DNA of 64,000 bases from Oleiagrimonas sp963821885 (GCA_963821885.1 CAWGFN010000002.1:248001-312000); one strand, 5' to 3'. Positions 38,503-47,694 are shown, numbered from the stretch's first letter. Translations and numbers: made by a program. Notes: generated by a model from the sequence alone, not told the origin.

Positions 38503-40188
38503 ATGACCAACGAATCCTCCATCCATCGCGACGTAGGCCCGTGGGCGCTGATGTACACCGGCCTGGGCTCGATCATCGGCTCGGGCTGGCTGTTCGGCGC
38601 CTGGAACGCCGCCAAGCTGGCCGGTCCCGGCGCCATCTGGGCCTGGGTGATCGGCGCGGTGGTGATCCTGTCGATCGCCCTGACCTACGCCGAACTGGGC
38701 GCGATGTTCCCCGAGTCCGGCGGCATGGTGCGCTACGGCCATTACTCGCACGGCTCGCTGGTCGGCTTCATCGCCGCCTGGTCGAACTGGATCGCCATCG
38801 TCTCGGTGATCCCGGTCGAGGCCGAGGCCTCGGTGCAGTACATGTCCGGCTGGAAGTGGACCTGGGCGCAGAACCTCTATCACGAGGTCCCCGGCCAGCA
38901 CGGCGAACTCAGCCACCTCGGCCTGATGCTGGCGGCCGTCCTGGTGGTGATGTACTTCCTGCTCAACTTCTGGAGCGTGAAGCTGTTCGCGCGCTCCAAC
39001 ACCGCCATCACCATCGTCAAGCTGGTGATTCCGGCGGTCACCGGCATCGGCCTGATCGCCAGCGGCTTCCACACGGCCAACTTCGACGTCGGCGTCAATG
39101 GCGGCAGCCACACCAACGACTTCGCCGCCATCCTCACCGCGGTGGCCACGGCCGGCATCGTGTTCAGCTTCAACGGCTTCCAGAGCCCGGTGAATCTGGC
39201 CGGCGAGGCGCGCAATCCGGGACGCAGCATTCCCTTCGCCATCGTCGGCGCGATCGTCCTGGCCACCATCATCTACGTGCTGCTGCAGGTGGCCTACCTG
39301 GGCTCGGTGCCCGAGGCGCTGCTGGCCAAGGCCGGCTGGCACGGCATCGACTTCTCCTCGCCGTTCGCCGAGCTGGCGGTGATCGTCAACCTCAACTGGC
39401 TGGCCATCCTGCTCTACGCCGACGCCTTCGTCAGCCCCAGCGGCACCGGCATGACCTACACCGCCTCCACCGCGCGCATGATCTACGGCATGGAGCGCAA
39501 CGGCACCCTGCCCAAGCTGTTCGGTCGCATCCATCCCAAGTGGGGCGTGCCGCGTCCGGCCATGTGGCTGAACCTGGTGGTCGCCTTCATCTTCCTGTTC
39601 TTCTTCCGCGGCTGGGATTCGCTGGCGGCGGTGATCTCGGTCGCCACCATCATTTCCTACCTGACCGGCCCGGTCAGCGTGATGACCCTGCGCCGTACCG
39701 CGCCGGAGCTGCCGCGCCCGTTCCGCCTGCATGGCCTGTCACTGATCTCGGCCATCGCCTTCATCATGTCGGCCGAGCTGCTGTACTGGGCCAAGTGGCC
39801 GCTGACCGGACAGATCATCCTGCTGATCGCGATCGCCCTGCCGCTGTACCTGTACTACCAGTTCAAGGCCAACTGGCACGACTTCGGCCGGCAGATGAAG
39901 GGCGCCTGGTGGCTGGTCTGCTACCTGGTCACGCTGGCCGTGGTGTCCTACATCGGCAGTGCCAAGTTCGGCGGCACCGGCGTCATCCCGTTCGGCTGGG
40001 ATCTGGCGGTGGTCGCGGCGATCGGCTTGTTCTACTTCGTGTGGGGCGCGAAATCCGGCTGGCGCACGCCGTCCATCGAGGCCATCCAGATCGCCGAGGC
40101 CGAGGGCACCATCGACCTCGACCAGCCGATCATCCCGCCCGAGGAAGACGAGGCCGAGGAGATCGTCGAGAGCCACCACCCGCACTGA
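38503..40188 (+). CDS. APC-family amino acid permease
   Basis: A protein of 561 residues with about twelve to fourteen membrane helices. The APC signature is clear: MYTGLGSIIGSGWLFGAWNAAKLAGPGAIWAWVIG in the first two helices (substrate-binding glycine-rich unwound region), then GFQSPVNLAGEARNPGRSIPFAIVGAIV in helix 6 and its loop. It resembles the aspartate/glutamate-proton symporter branch. ATG 38503 is set by AAGGGGA upstream. The C-terminal tail is strongly acidic (PEEDEAEEIVESHHPH), which is unusual and may be regulatory. Substrate is not certain. Confidence 0.85.
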   Translation: MTNESSIHRDVGPWALMYTGLGSIIGSGWLFGAWNAAKLAGPGAIWAWVIGAVVILSIALTYAELGAMFPESGGMVRYGHYSHGSLVGFIAAWSNWIAIVSVIPVEAEASVQYMSGWKWTWAQNLYHEVPGQHGELSHLGLMLAAVLVVMYFLLNFWSVKLFARSNTAITIVKLVIPAVTGIGLIASGFHTANFDVGVNGGSHTNDFAAILTAVATAGIVFSFNGFQSPVNLAGEARNPGRSIPFAIVGAIVLATIIYVLLQVAYLGSVPEALLAKAGWHGIDFSSPFAELAVIVNLNWLAILLYADAFVSPSGTGMTYTASTARMIYGMERNGTLPKLFGRIHPKWGVPRPAMWLNLVVAFIFLFFFRGWDSLAAVISVATIISYLTGPVSVMTLRRTAPELPRPFRLHGLSLISAIAFIMSAELLYWAKWPLTGQIILLIAIALPLYLYYQFKANWHDFGRQMKGAWWLVCYLVTLAVVSYIGSAKFGGTGVIPFGWDLAVVAAIGLFYFVWGAKSGWRTPSIEAIQIAEAEGTIDLDQPIIPPEEDEAEEIVESHHPH

Positions 40189-40227
40189 CGCCCGTGTCCG
40201 CGCAAGCGGAGCAACAGGCATTCACCC

Positions 40228-40259
40228 GAACGCACCGCTCCGGCGGTGCGTTCGCGTTT
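40228..40259 (+). terminator. Hairpin after the APC permease
   Basis: An 11-bp perfect stem GAACGCACCGC / GCGGTGCGTTC with loop TCCG, followed by GCGTTT. The T-run is short, so strength is uncertain. Confidence 0.65.
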
Positions 40260-40315
40260 GCACGGCAACCGTTCCTGCTGGAGACTGCCAGGGGTCGCCC
40301 GGACAGGAACACATC

Positions 40316-41029
40316 ATGTCGGCAAAAGGAATGCTCGCGATGGGCCTGTGCGGCCTGCTCGCAGCCGCCGCCCACGCCGCGCCACCGCCGGTCATCGACG
40401 CCGCCGAGAGCGTGGTCATCCGGACAGTGTCGGATGAAAACCGGCACGACGTGATGTGCTATCACGCGGCCGACGATCCGCAACGCCCCGATCGGAAGCA
40501 CCTGGCACGACTGGTGGCCAGGCTGCCCGACCCCAATGCCCTGTTCGAGTTCGGCTACCAGCACGCCAACGCGCAGGTCCTGGCCGTGCTGGCCGACGAT
40601 GTCGATCTGCTGGACGCGCTGTTCGCCCGGGGCGGCCGGCTGGATACGCCGCAGCTGCAGTCCATGGCGATGGCCAGCGCCGCCATGTGGAGCGGCCCGC
40701 CGATGATCCAGGCCCTGGCGCGCCACGGCGTCAGCCCGAATGCCCACGACCCCGACGTGGAAACGCCCCTGATGGTCGCCGCCTGGGACGACAACCTGGC
40801 CAACGTGCAGGCCCTGCTCAAGGTCGGGGCCGACCCGAACATCGGCGTTGGGCATGGCACCAACGTGAGATCGGCCCTGGACGGCGCCGTGTTCTGCCGC
40901 GACCCCGCCATGGTCAGGACCCTGCTTGAGCACGGCGCGCGCACGGACCACCACACGCGACTGATCGAAAAGAAATTCGGCACGCACCTGATCGAGGACG
41001 CGCGACGCGCCATGAAGGCCGCGCACTGA
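40316..41029 (+). CDS. Exported ankyrin-repeat protein
   Basis: A protein of 237 residues with a signal peptide (MLAMGLCGLLAAAAHAA, cleavage near residue 22) and at least three ankyrin-like repeats: ALFARGGRLDT, ETPLMVAAWDDNLANVQALLKVGADPN and AMVRTLLEHGARTD. Exported ankyrin proteins in Lysobacterales are often periplasmic and of unknown role; some protect against peroxide. Nothing nearby shows a partner. ATG 40316 is chosen since the signal sequence begins there. Confidence 0.75.
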   Translation: MSAKGMLAMGLCGLLAAAAHAAPPPVIDAAESVVIRTVSDENRHDVMCYHAADDPQRPDRKHLARLVARLPDPNALFEFGYQHANAQVLAVLADDVDLLDALFARGGRLDTPQLQSMAMASAAMWSGPPMIQALARHGVSPNAHDPDVETPLMVAAWDDNLANVQALLKVGADPNIGVGHGTNVRSALDGAVFCRDPAMVRTLLEHGARTDHHTRLIEKKFGTHLIEDARRAMKAAH

Positions 41030-41059
41030 ATCGGCGCCCCATGACGTACTCCCGTCCGG

Positions 41060-42145
41060 TCAGCCCAGCCCCAGGATGTCGCCCAGCAGCGCCTGCGCGG
41101 TGACCTCGGCGCCGGCGCCCGGACCCTGGATGACCAGCGGCCGGGTGCAGTAGCGCGCGGTGGTGAGCGCGAACTGGTTGTCGGTGCCGCGCAGGGCGAA
41201 GGCCGGATGCTCGAACGGCACCGCCTCCAGGCCGATGCGCGCCGTGCCGTCGCGCTCCAGCCGCGCCAGGTAGCGCAGCGCGCAGCCCCTGGCCGCGGCC
41301 GCGGCATGTCGCGTGGCCAGATCGGCATCCAGCGTATCGGCGCGCGCCAGGAACATGTCGAGCGGCAAGGCGCGCAAGGCTTCGGGCACCAGGTTCTCCA
41401 CCGCGACGTCGCCCGGCTGCAGCGCGAAACCGGCACTGCGGGCCAGGATCAGCAGCTTGCGCGCCACGTCCTGGCCGGACAGGTCGGCGCGCGGATCGGG
41501 TTCGCTGTAGCCCAGTTCGCGGGCCTGGCGCAGCAGGGCCGAGAACGGCGCGCGGCCGTCGTAACGGCTGAACAGCCAGGACAGCGAACCGGAGAACACG
41601 CCCTCCAGCTTCAGCAACGTGTCGCCGCAGGCACGCAGGCGGCGCAGCGTCGCGATCACCGGCAGCCCCGCGCCCACCGTGGCCGCGTCGCCGTAACGCG
41701 CACCGCCACGGGTCCGGGCGTGCTGCAGGTCACGCCACGCAGCCAGCGCGCCGCCCGCCGCGGCCTTGTTGGCGGTGACCACGTGGTAGCCGCGCGCCAG
41801 CCAGGCCGCATGGGTGGCGGCCAGCGCATCGCTGGCGGTGGCGTCGACGATCACGCGGATCGCCGCGCCGCTGGCGTCCAGCGCGGCCAGAAGCGCGGCA
41901 TCGTCGCGTCGCTCGCCGCCGCGATCCAGGTGCTCGCGGACGCGGCGGTCGGCCAGCGCCGCGGGATCGGTCTGCTGCCAGCGCGAGTTGGCTGCGCCGA
42001 CCAGCCGCAGCCGCTCGCCCGCTGGCGTATCGAGCAGGCGCAGCCAGGCGCCGCCGACCACGCCGGTGCCGAGCAGAACCATTGCGATGTCCGGCGCGCG
42101 AACGGGTTCGACGACCGTCGCCAGCGGGGCCACGACGGCATTCAT
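41060..42145 (-). CDS. Homoserine dehydrogenase (monofunctional)
   Basis: A protein of 361 residues that reduces aspartate semialdehyde to homoserine, the branch to methionine and threonine. The NAD(P)-binding loop VLLGTGVVGGAW is near 23-34, TANKAAAGG near 133, and the substrate region has GVFSGSLSWLFSRY and LGYSEPDPRADLSGQDVARKLLILAR. There is no aspartokinase domain and no C-terminal ACT domain, so it is likely not feedback-inhibited by threonine. It is the last gene of the metX operon, its ATG overlapping the stop of the preceding gene. Its role there is to supply homoserine for MetX. Confidence 0.92.
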   Translation of the reverse strand: MNAVVAPLATVVEPVRAPDIAMVLLGTGVVGGAWLRLLDTPAGERLRLVGAANSRWQQTDPAALADRRVREHLDRGGERRDDAALLAALDASGAAIRVIVDATASDALAATHAAWLARGYHVVTANKAAAGGALAAWRDLQHARTRGGARYGDAATVGAGLPVIATLRRLRACGDTLLKLEGVFSGSLSWLFSRYDGRAPFSALLRQARELGYSEPDPRADLSGQDVARKLLILARSAGFALQPGDVAVENLVPEALRALPLDMFLARADTLDADLATRHAAAAARGCALRYLARLERDGTARIGLEAVPFEHPAFALRGTDNQFALTTARYCTRPLVIQGPGAGAEVTAQALLGDILGLG

Positions 42146-43331
42146 GCCGACACCGCCGGCGCGCGTTCGGCGATCCGCTGCGCGCGGGTCAGCGCGGCGT
42201 CCAGGTCGCGCGCCAGGTCGGCGGCGTCCTCGATGCCGATCGACAGGCGCAACAGCGTGTCGGCGATGCCCGCGGTGCGCCGCGCCTCGGGCGCCATCGA
42301 GGCGTGGGTCATGCTCGCCGGATGCGCGACCAGGCTTTCCACCCCGCCCAGCGATTCGGCCAGCGAGAAACAGCCCAGGCCGTCGACGAAGGCGCGGATG
42401 GCCGCCTCGCCGCCGGCCAGCTCGACACTGACCATGGCGCCGAAGCCGCCCTGCTGGCGCGAGGCCAGCGCGTGCTGCGGGTGCGAGTCCAGGCCCGGGT
42501 AATGCACGCGCGACACCGCCGGATGGCGCTGCAGCAGGTCGACGATGTGCGCCGCGTTCTCCTGGTGCACGCGCAGCCGCGCGCCCAGCGTGCGCAGACC
42601 GCGCAGGGTCAGGTAGCTGTCGAACGGCGCGCCGGTCAGGCCCAGGCAGTTCGCCCACCACTTGAGCTGCTCGGCCAGCTCGGGCGTGCGCGCGATGACT
42701 GCGCCGCCGACCACGTCGCTGTGGCCGTTGATGTACTTGGTGGTCGAGTGCACCACCACGTCGGCGCCCAGCGCCAGCGGCTGCTGCAGGGCCGGGGACA
42801 GGAAGGTGTTGTCGACCACGCACAGTGCGCCCGCCGCGTGCGCGGCCCGCGCCACGTGGCGGATGTCGGTGATGCGCAGCAGCGGATTGGACGGCGTCTC
42901 CACCCAGACCAGATCGGGCCTGCGGGCCAGTCCCTGCGCCAGCGCGACCGGATCGGTGAGGTTGGCGAAGGCGACCGTGAAGCGGCCCTTCCTCGCCCAC
43001 GCATCGAGCAGCCGCCAGGTGCCGCCGTAACAGTCGTGCGCGGCCAGCACGCGGCCGCCGGCCGGCACCAGCTCCAGCGCCGCGCCACCGCGGCCATGCC
43101 GCTGGCGGTGACCACCGCGCCGGCGCCCTGCTCCAGCTCGGCCAGCGCCTCGCCCAGCAGGTCGCGCGTGGGGTTGCCGCTGCGCGAGTAGTCGTAGGCG
43201 CGCTTCTGGCCGAAGCCGGCGAAGCTGTAGTTGCTGGACAGGTGCAGCGGCGGCACCACCGCGCCGTGCTGGGTGTCCGATTCGATGCCGGCGCGCACGG
43301 CGCGGGTGGCGGATGCGATGCGGGTGCTCAT
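42142..43331 (-). pseudogene. metB: Cystathionine gamma-synthase / O-acylhomoserine sulfhydrylase, frameshifted
   Basis: A Cys/Met-metabolism PLP enzyme whose reading frame is broken once. Frame 1 runs from ATG 43331 (MSTRIASATRAVRAG) through YDYSRSGNPTRDLLGEAL and ASGMAAV. Sense resumes in another frame with LELVPAGGRVLAAHDCYGGTW, then WVETPSNPLLRI, and the PLP lysine in HSTTKYINGHSDVVGGA, and runs normally to the end. One missing base in a GCG-rich run at about 43075-43092 restores a normal protein of about 396 residues. Since the gene sits between intact metX and hom and its remaining residues look conserved, a sequencing error is as likely as true loss. AGGAGA-like GGAGA precedes the start. 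Confidence 0.8.
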
Positions 43332-43332
43332 G

Positions 43333-44370
43333 TCAGTCTCCACGACCGTCGTCGAGGGCCGCGCGCAGCAGCGGCGCGAGGCGGGCGGTTTCCTTCAGGA
43401 AGGCGTCGTGCCCGAAGGGCGAGTCGAGGACCTCCAGCGTCGCCGGCGCGCCCAGGCCGCGCTGCAGCGCGCACAGGTCGGCCAGCGGCACCAGGCGGTC
43501 CGAGGCGAAGCCGACCAGCGTCGCCGGCACGCGCACGGCGGCGGGGTCGACGGCGTGCAGGTCGATCGATTCGGACAGCGACAGGTAGCGCCGCGGATCG
43601 AAGCGTTCGACGAAGCGCCTCCCGGCATGCTCGAGCCAGTCCTCCACGGGCAGCCGCGGGCGGCCGTTCTGCAGCCGCGCCGCGCCGGCGAAGCGGGTGG
43701 CGAACTCCTCGCTGCCGCGATAGGTGGTCATGGCCAGCTGCCGCGCCAGCGCCAGCGCCTCGTCGGCCGCGCCGTGCGCCAGGCCCAGGCGCACGATGCC
43801 GCGCTGCACCGCGCGTTGCGCGGTGGCCAGGGGATGCGGGCGATGCGCGCCGGCCAGGGCGACCAGTCGGCCCAGGCGATGGCCGTGACGGGCGGCGAAG
43901 GCCAGCCCGACCATGGCGCCATAGGACGCGCCGACCCAGGCGTGCAGTCGATCGATGCCCAGGGTGTCGAGCAAGGCCGCCAGCGCGTCGGCCTGGTCCT
44001 CGCTGGTGATCGCGCCGGCGCCCAGGCTGTCCGCGTCCAGCCAGTCGATGGCCAGCACGCGACAGCGATCCAGGTCCACGGCACGGCCGGGGCCGATCAG
44101 CGGCTCCCACCAGCCTGGCGTGGCGTGCCCGTCGCTGGCGCACACGTCGCGGCTGGCCGAGATGCCGCCCTGCACCACCACGGTCGGCGCACCGGGACGG
44201 CCGATCCAGAGATAGGCCAGCGAGACGCGTCGCGGCGAACCGTCGCCGTAACGCGGCGTGAGGGTCACCTCGCTCGACGCACGCCGGGCATCGATACATG
44301 GACGCATCGAACCGCCCGCCGGGGAGGGCGTGGCGGACGGTTCGACGCGGGTCGCGCATTGCAGGGTCAT
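43333..44370 (-). CDS. metX: Homoserine O-acyltransferase MetX
   Basis: An alpha/beta hydrolase of 345 residues that acylates homoserine, the first committed step to methionine. The nucleophile is S149 in VGASYGAMVGL; D291 (GFASDRLVPL) and H321 (PFGHDAFL) complete the triad. Family members use acetyl-CoA or succinyl-CoA; many MetX of this bacterial order are reported to be succinyltransferases, so the donor should not be assumed. The start ATG 44370 is preferred to the ATG at 44376, because GGAG lies directly against the latter but six bases from the former. A SAM-I riboswitch precedes it. Confidence 0.92.
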   Translation of the reverse strand: MTLQCATRVEPSATPSPAGGSMRPCIDARRASSEVTLTPRYGDGSPRRVSLAYLWIGRPGAPTVVVQGGISASRDVCASDGHATPGWWEPLIGPGRAVDLDRCRVLAIDWLDADSLGAGAITSEDQADALAALLDTLGIDRLHAWVGASYGAMVGLAFAARHGHRLGRLVALAGAHRPHPLATAQRAVQRGIVRLGLAHGAADEALALARQLAMTTYRGSEEFATRFAGAARLQNGRPRLPVEDWLEHAGRRFVERFDPRRYLSLSESIDLHAVDPAAVRVPATLVGFASDRLVPLADLCALQRGLGAPATLEVLDSPFGHDAFLKETARLAPLLRAALDDGRGD

Positions 44371-44376
44371 GGTCAT

Positions 44377-44409
44377 CTCCGGTGTCGCATCGAGCCGCGG
44401 TTTCCGGAG
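44377..44409 (-). promoter_or_regulatory. Possible ribosome-site sequestering helix of metX
   Basis: CTCCGG (44409-44404) is perfectly complementary to CCGGAG (44382-44377), which contains the metX ribosome site. It could form the translational off state of the riboswitch. Confidence 0.5.
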
Positions 44410-44414
44410 CGTGT

Positions 44415-44444
44415 CGGCACGCCCGCAAGCGTGCCGTGCGGGCG
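44415..44444 (-). promoter_or_regulatory. Two mutually exclusive hairpins in the metX leader
   Basis: CGCCCGCA / TGCGGGCG (44444-44420) and CGGCACGC / GCGTGCCG (44436-44415), both perfect 8-bp stems, share bases and cannot coexist. They lie between the SAM aptamer and the ribosome site, as an expression platform would. Confidence 0.55.
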
Positions 44445-44449
44445 TTCGA

Positions 44450-44564
44450 CTCATCTCTCGGAACATGCCCAGGCATGCCCGCAGGAGTTGGCACCATGCG
44501 AAGCCTTGCGGTTCCGCGGTTGCCCCGGCGTCAAAGGGCCTGTCCCTCAGCCGGTCTCGATGAG
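44450..44564 (-). promoter_or_regulatory. SAM-I (S-box) riboswitch aptamer
   Basis: On the minus strand the aptamer opens with CTCATCGAGACCGGCTGAGG, continues GGACAGGCCCTTTGACGCCG and GGGCAACC, later GGTGCCAACTCC, and closes with GAGAGATGAG. The outer CTCATC/GATGAG pairing forms helix P1; CCGGCTGAGGGA, the GGCAACC turn and GGTGCCAA are the conserved S-box elements around the SAM site. It controls metX, the gamma-synthase gene and homoserine dehydrogenase. About 115 nt. Confidence 0.93.
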
Positions 44565-44574
44565 TTGCGCGCTC

Positions 44575-44603
44575 AAGCTATCGCCATGCAATCGAACTGT
44601 CAA
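44575..44603 (-). promoter_or_regulatory. Sigma70 promoter of the metX operon
   Basis: TTGACA (44603-44598), a 17-bp spacer, TAGCTT (44580-44575). The predicted start is 44568 or so, placing the riboswitch at the very 5' end of the RNA. Confidence 0.8.
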
Positions 44604-44604
44604 T

Positions 44605-44628
44605 AGACGTCTATACGTCCATTTGTCA
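44605..44628. promoter_or_regulatory. MetJ-type met-box array (one perfect, one close, one weak)
   Basis: AGACGTCT (perfect met-box), then directly ATACGTCC (six of eight) and ATTTGTCA (four of eight), in 8-bp register and two bases upstream of the -35 hexamer. MetJ of enterobacteria binds at least two adjacent 8-bp boxes. No metJ gene is in the window. Confidence 0.45.
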
Positions 44629-44793
44629 TATCGGAACGCGAAGCCTTCCGCGGATCGCCGCCTACGCGACAATCCGCCACGAGCCACCCGTCGGCCACCG
44701 GCGGATCGCGCCAGGCCGGGATCAAAGGTCGCGGCAAACGCATGGATAACGCCGGACGGGGTACCATGCGGTATTGAAGCCCCTGGCCAGACG

Positions 44794-45915
44794 ATGACCC
44801 CCTCAGAAGCACCGCGACACGCCGCGCCGGCCCCGGACGCGGCCACGGGAACCTTGCGGTTCAGTGGCGACAACACCTTCCACCGCGAACTCAAGCGCCG
44901 CATCGAGGCCGATTTCCGCCGCCGCGGACGCTCGCCGCGCGACAGCGGGCAGATGTACCTCAAGAGCGCGGTCATCCTGGCCGCCTTCGCCCTGGTCTAC
45001 GTCGCCCTGGTCTTTTTCGCCCACAGCGCGTGGCTGGCCGTCCCGCTGTGCATCGCCCTGGGCGTCGTCACCGCCGGCATCGGCTTCAACATCATGCACG
45101 ACGGCGGCCATCTGGCGTATTCGCGGCACCGCGGCATCAACCGCCTGTCGCTGCTGACCCTGGACATGGTGGGCGGCAGTTCCTACATCTGGCAGTGGAA
45201 GCACGGCCGCTTCCACCACACCTGGGTCAATGTCCACGGCCACGACAGCGACATCGACCTCGGCGTGCTGGCGCGGCTGTCGCCCGGTCAGCGCCGGCGT
45301 CCCTGGCACCGCTGGCAGCATGTCTACCTGTGGGCGCTGTATGCCGTGACCGTGCTGCGCTGGCACCTGTACGGCGACTTCCGCGACCTGTGGACCGGGA
45401 CCATCGGCGAGCGTCCGTTTCCGCGCCCGCGCGGCGCCGACCTGGTGACGCTGGTCGGCGGCAAGCTGGTGTTCGTCACGCTGGCGTTCGTCCTGCCCGT
45501 GCTGATGCACGGATGGCTGGCGGCGCTGGCCGGCTATGCGCTGGTGGCCGCCGTGGCGGGCCTGCTGCTGGCCCTGGTGTTCCAGATGGCGCACGTGGTC
45601 GAGGTGGCCGAGTTTCCCGAGGCGCCCGCGGACGCGGCGCGGCTGGACACGCCCTGGGCGATCCACCAGTTGCGCACCACGGTGAACTTCGCCACCGGCA
45701 ACCGCCTGCTCTCCTGGATGATCGGCGGCCTCAATTTCCAGGTCGAGCACCACCTGTTCCCGCGCATCTCGCACGTGCACTACCCCGCCGTGTCCCGCGT
45801 GGTCAGTGCGACCTGCCGCGAATTCGGCGTGCCGTATCACGTCAGTCCGTCATTCGCCGCCAGCATCGCCTCGCACTACCGCTGGCTGCGCACGATGAGC
45901 CTGCGCCCGGCCTGA
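44794..45915 (+). CDS. Membrane fatty acid desaturase (acyl-lipid type)
   Basis: A protein of 373 residues with three histidine boxes: HDGGH (102-106), HGRFHH (137-142) and QVEHH near 323, plus several membrane helices between them. The Q-V-E-H-H third box is typical of front-end or acyl-lipid desaturases. It would introduce a double bond in membrane phospholipid acyl chains using di-iron and an electron donor. No cytochrome b5 domain is fused. It is divergent from metX; the gap of about 420 bp is mostly the metX leader and both promoters. Confidence 0.87.
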   Translation: MTPSEAPRHAAPAPDAATGTLRFSGDNTFHRELKRRIEADFRRRGRSPRDSGQMYLKSAVILAAFALVYVALVFFAHSAWLAVPLCIALGVVTAGIGFNIMHDGGHLAYSRHRGINRLSLLTLDMVGGSSYIWQWKHGRFHHTWVNVHGHDSDIDLGVLARLSPGQRRRPWHRWQHVYLWALYAVTVLRWHLYGDFRDLWTGTIGERPFPRPRGADLVTLVGGKLVFVTLAFVLPVLMHGWLAALAGYALVAAVAGLLLALVFQMAHVVEVAEFPEAPADAARLDTPWAIHQLRTTVNFATGNRLLSWMIGGLNFQVEHHLFPRISHVHYPAVSRVVSATCREFGVPYHVSPSFAASIASHYRWLRTMSLRPA

Positions 45916-46004
45916 GCCGGGAACCTCCGGAAGACGCCGCGCGCACATGCGGCGCGCCACCGGCGCACGGTATGATGCGGGGTTTGACGCTGCAGTCATC
46001 CACC

Positions 46005-47612
46005 ATGTCCGACCACCTCACCGAAACCCGGCGCCGGCGCACCTTCGCCATCGTCAGCCATCCCGACGCCGGCAAGACGACACTGACGGAGAAGCTGCTG
46101 CTGTTCGGCGGCGCGATCCAGATGGCCGGCTCGGTCAAGAGCCGCAAGGCCGCGCGCCATGCCACCTCCGACTGGATGGCGCTGGAGAAGGAGCGCGGCA
46201 TTTCCGTGACCTCCTCGGTGATGCAGTTCCCCTACGGCGGCACCATCGTCAACCTGCTGGACACCCCGGGCCACGCCGACTTCTCCGAGGACACCTACCG
46301 CGTGCTGACCGCGGTGGACTCGGCCTTGATGGTGATCGACTGCGCCAAGGGCGTGGAGGCGCGCACCATCAAGCTGATGGAGGTGTGCCGCCTGCGCACC
46401 ACGCCGATCATGACCTTCATCAACAAGCTCGACCGCGAGGGCCGCTCGCCGCTGGAGCTGTTCGACGAGGTCGAGTCGGTGCTGGGCATCCAGTGCGCGC
46501 CGATCACCTGGCCGATCGGCATGGGCAAGCGCCTGAAGGGCGTGTATCACCTGGTACACGACGCGGTTTACCTGTTCGAGGCCGGCAAGAACTACGAGCG
46601 CCAGGAGGCGAAGGTGCTCAAGGGCCTCGACCATCCGGAGCTGGAAGCGGCCATCGGCGCCGAGGCGCTGAACGAGCTGCGCGAGGAACTGGAACTGGTC
46701 ACCGGCGCGGTCGAGCCCTTCGATGCCGCGCAGTACCTGGCCGGCAAGCAGACCCCGGTGTTCTTCGGCTCGGCGGTCAACAACTTCGGCGTGCAGCTGC
46801 TGCTGGACTTCTTCGTCGAGCACGCGCCGGGTCCGCAGCCGCGCGCCACCACCACGCGCGAGGTCGACGCCAACGAGGACAAGCTGACCGGCTTCGTGTT
46901 CAAGATCCAGGCCAACATGGACCCGGCGCACCGCGACCGCGTGGCCTTCATGCGCGTGTGCTCGGGCACCTACACCGCCGGCATGAAGATGCTGCAGACG
47001 CGCACCGGCAAGGACGTGCGCATCGCCAACGCGCTGACCTTCATGGCCTCCGACCGCGAGCTGGTCGAGACCGCCTACCCCGGCGACGTGATCGGCCTGC
47101 ACAACCACGGCACCATTTCCATCGGCGACACCTTCACCGAGGGCGAGGCGCTCAACTTCACCGGCATCCCCAACTTCGCGCCGGAACTGTTCCGCCGCGC
47201 GCGCCTGCGCGACCCGTTGAAGATGAAGGCGCTGCAGAAAGGCCTGGCGCAGCTGTCCGAGGAAGGCGCCACGCAGTTCTTCCGTCCGCTGATGTCCAAC
47301 GACCTGATCCTGGGCGCGGTCGGCGTGCTGCAGTTCGACGTGGTGGCCTACCGCCTGAAGGACGAGTACGGCGTCGAGGCCGGTTTCGACAACGTCACCG
47401 TGGCCACGGCGCGCTGGATCTACTGCGACGACGAAAAGATGCTCGAGCAGTTCCGCGAGAAGAACGCCCAGTACCTGGCCATCGACGCCTCCGGCGCCCT
47501 GGTCTACCTGGCGCCGACCCGCGTCAACCTGCAGCTGGCGCAGGAGCGCTGGCCGGACGTTACCTTCGCCGCCACCCGCGAACACGCCAGTTCGGTCGAG
47601 GTGGCCGGGTAA
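46005..47612 (+). CDS. prfC: Peptide chain release factor 3 (RF3)
   Basis: A translational GTPase of 535 residues that removes RF1/RF2 from the ribosome. G1 is HPDAGKTT at 19-26, G2 GISVTSSVMQFPY, G3 LLDTPGHADFSEDTYR, and G4 TFINKLDREGR, all of RF3 type. Domains II and III follow, ending in FAATREHASSVEVAG. The preceding ATG codons at 45972 and nearby would make poor leaders, so ATG 46005 (MSDHLTETRRRRTFAIVSH) is used. Confidence 0.97.
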   Translation: MSDHLTETRRRRTFAIVSHPDAGKTTLTEKLLLFGGAIQMAGSVKSRKAARHATSDWMALEKERGISVTSSVMQFPYGGTIVNLLDTPGHADFSEDTYRVLTAVDSALMVIDCAKGVEARTIKLMEVCRLRTTPIMTFINKLDREGRSPLELFDEVESVLGIQCAPITWPIGMGKRLKGVYHLVHDAVYLFEAGKNYERQEAKVLKGLDHPELEAAIGAEALNELREELELVTGAVEPFDAAQYLAGKQTPVFFGSAVNNFGVQLLLDFFVEHAPGPQPRATTTREVDANEDKLTGFVFKIQANMDPAHRDRVAFMRVCSGTYTAGMKMLQTRTGKDVRIANALTFMASDRELVETAYPGDVIGLHNHGTISIGDTFTEGEALNFTGIPNFAPELFRRARLRDPLKMKALQKGLAQLSEEGATQFFRPLMSNDLILGAVGVLQFDVVAYRLKDEYGVEAGFDNVTVATARWIYCDDEKMLEQFREKNAQYLAIDASGALVYLAPTRVNLQLAQERWPDVTFAATREHASSVEVAG

Positions 47613-47694
47613 GGGCCCCGGGCAGGTCCAAGGTCACCTGTCCCGGGAGCTTGCGAGCCTGCTAACGTGGCGCCTCGCTATCGGGGAGACCACC

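Noticed and set aside
47622..47656. Imperfect hairpin after prfC (CCCGGGCAGGT / ACCTGTCCCGGG)
   Set aside because: The stem has a bulge and no T-run; not enough to call a terminator.
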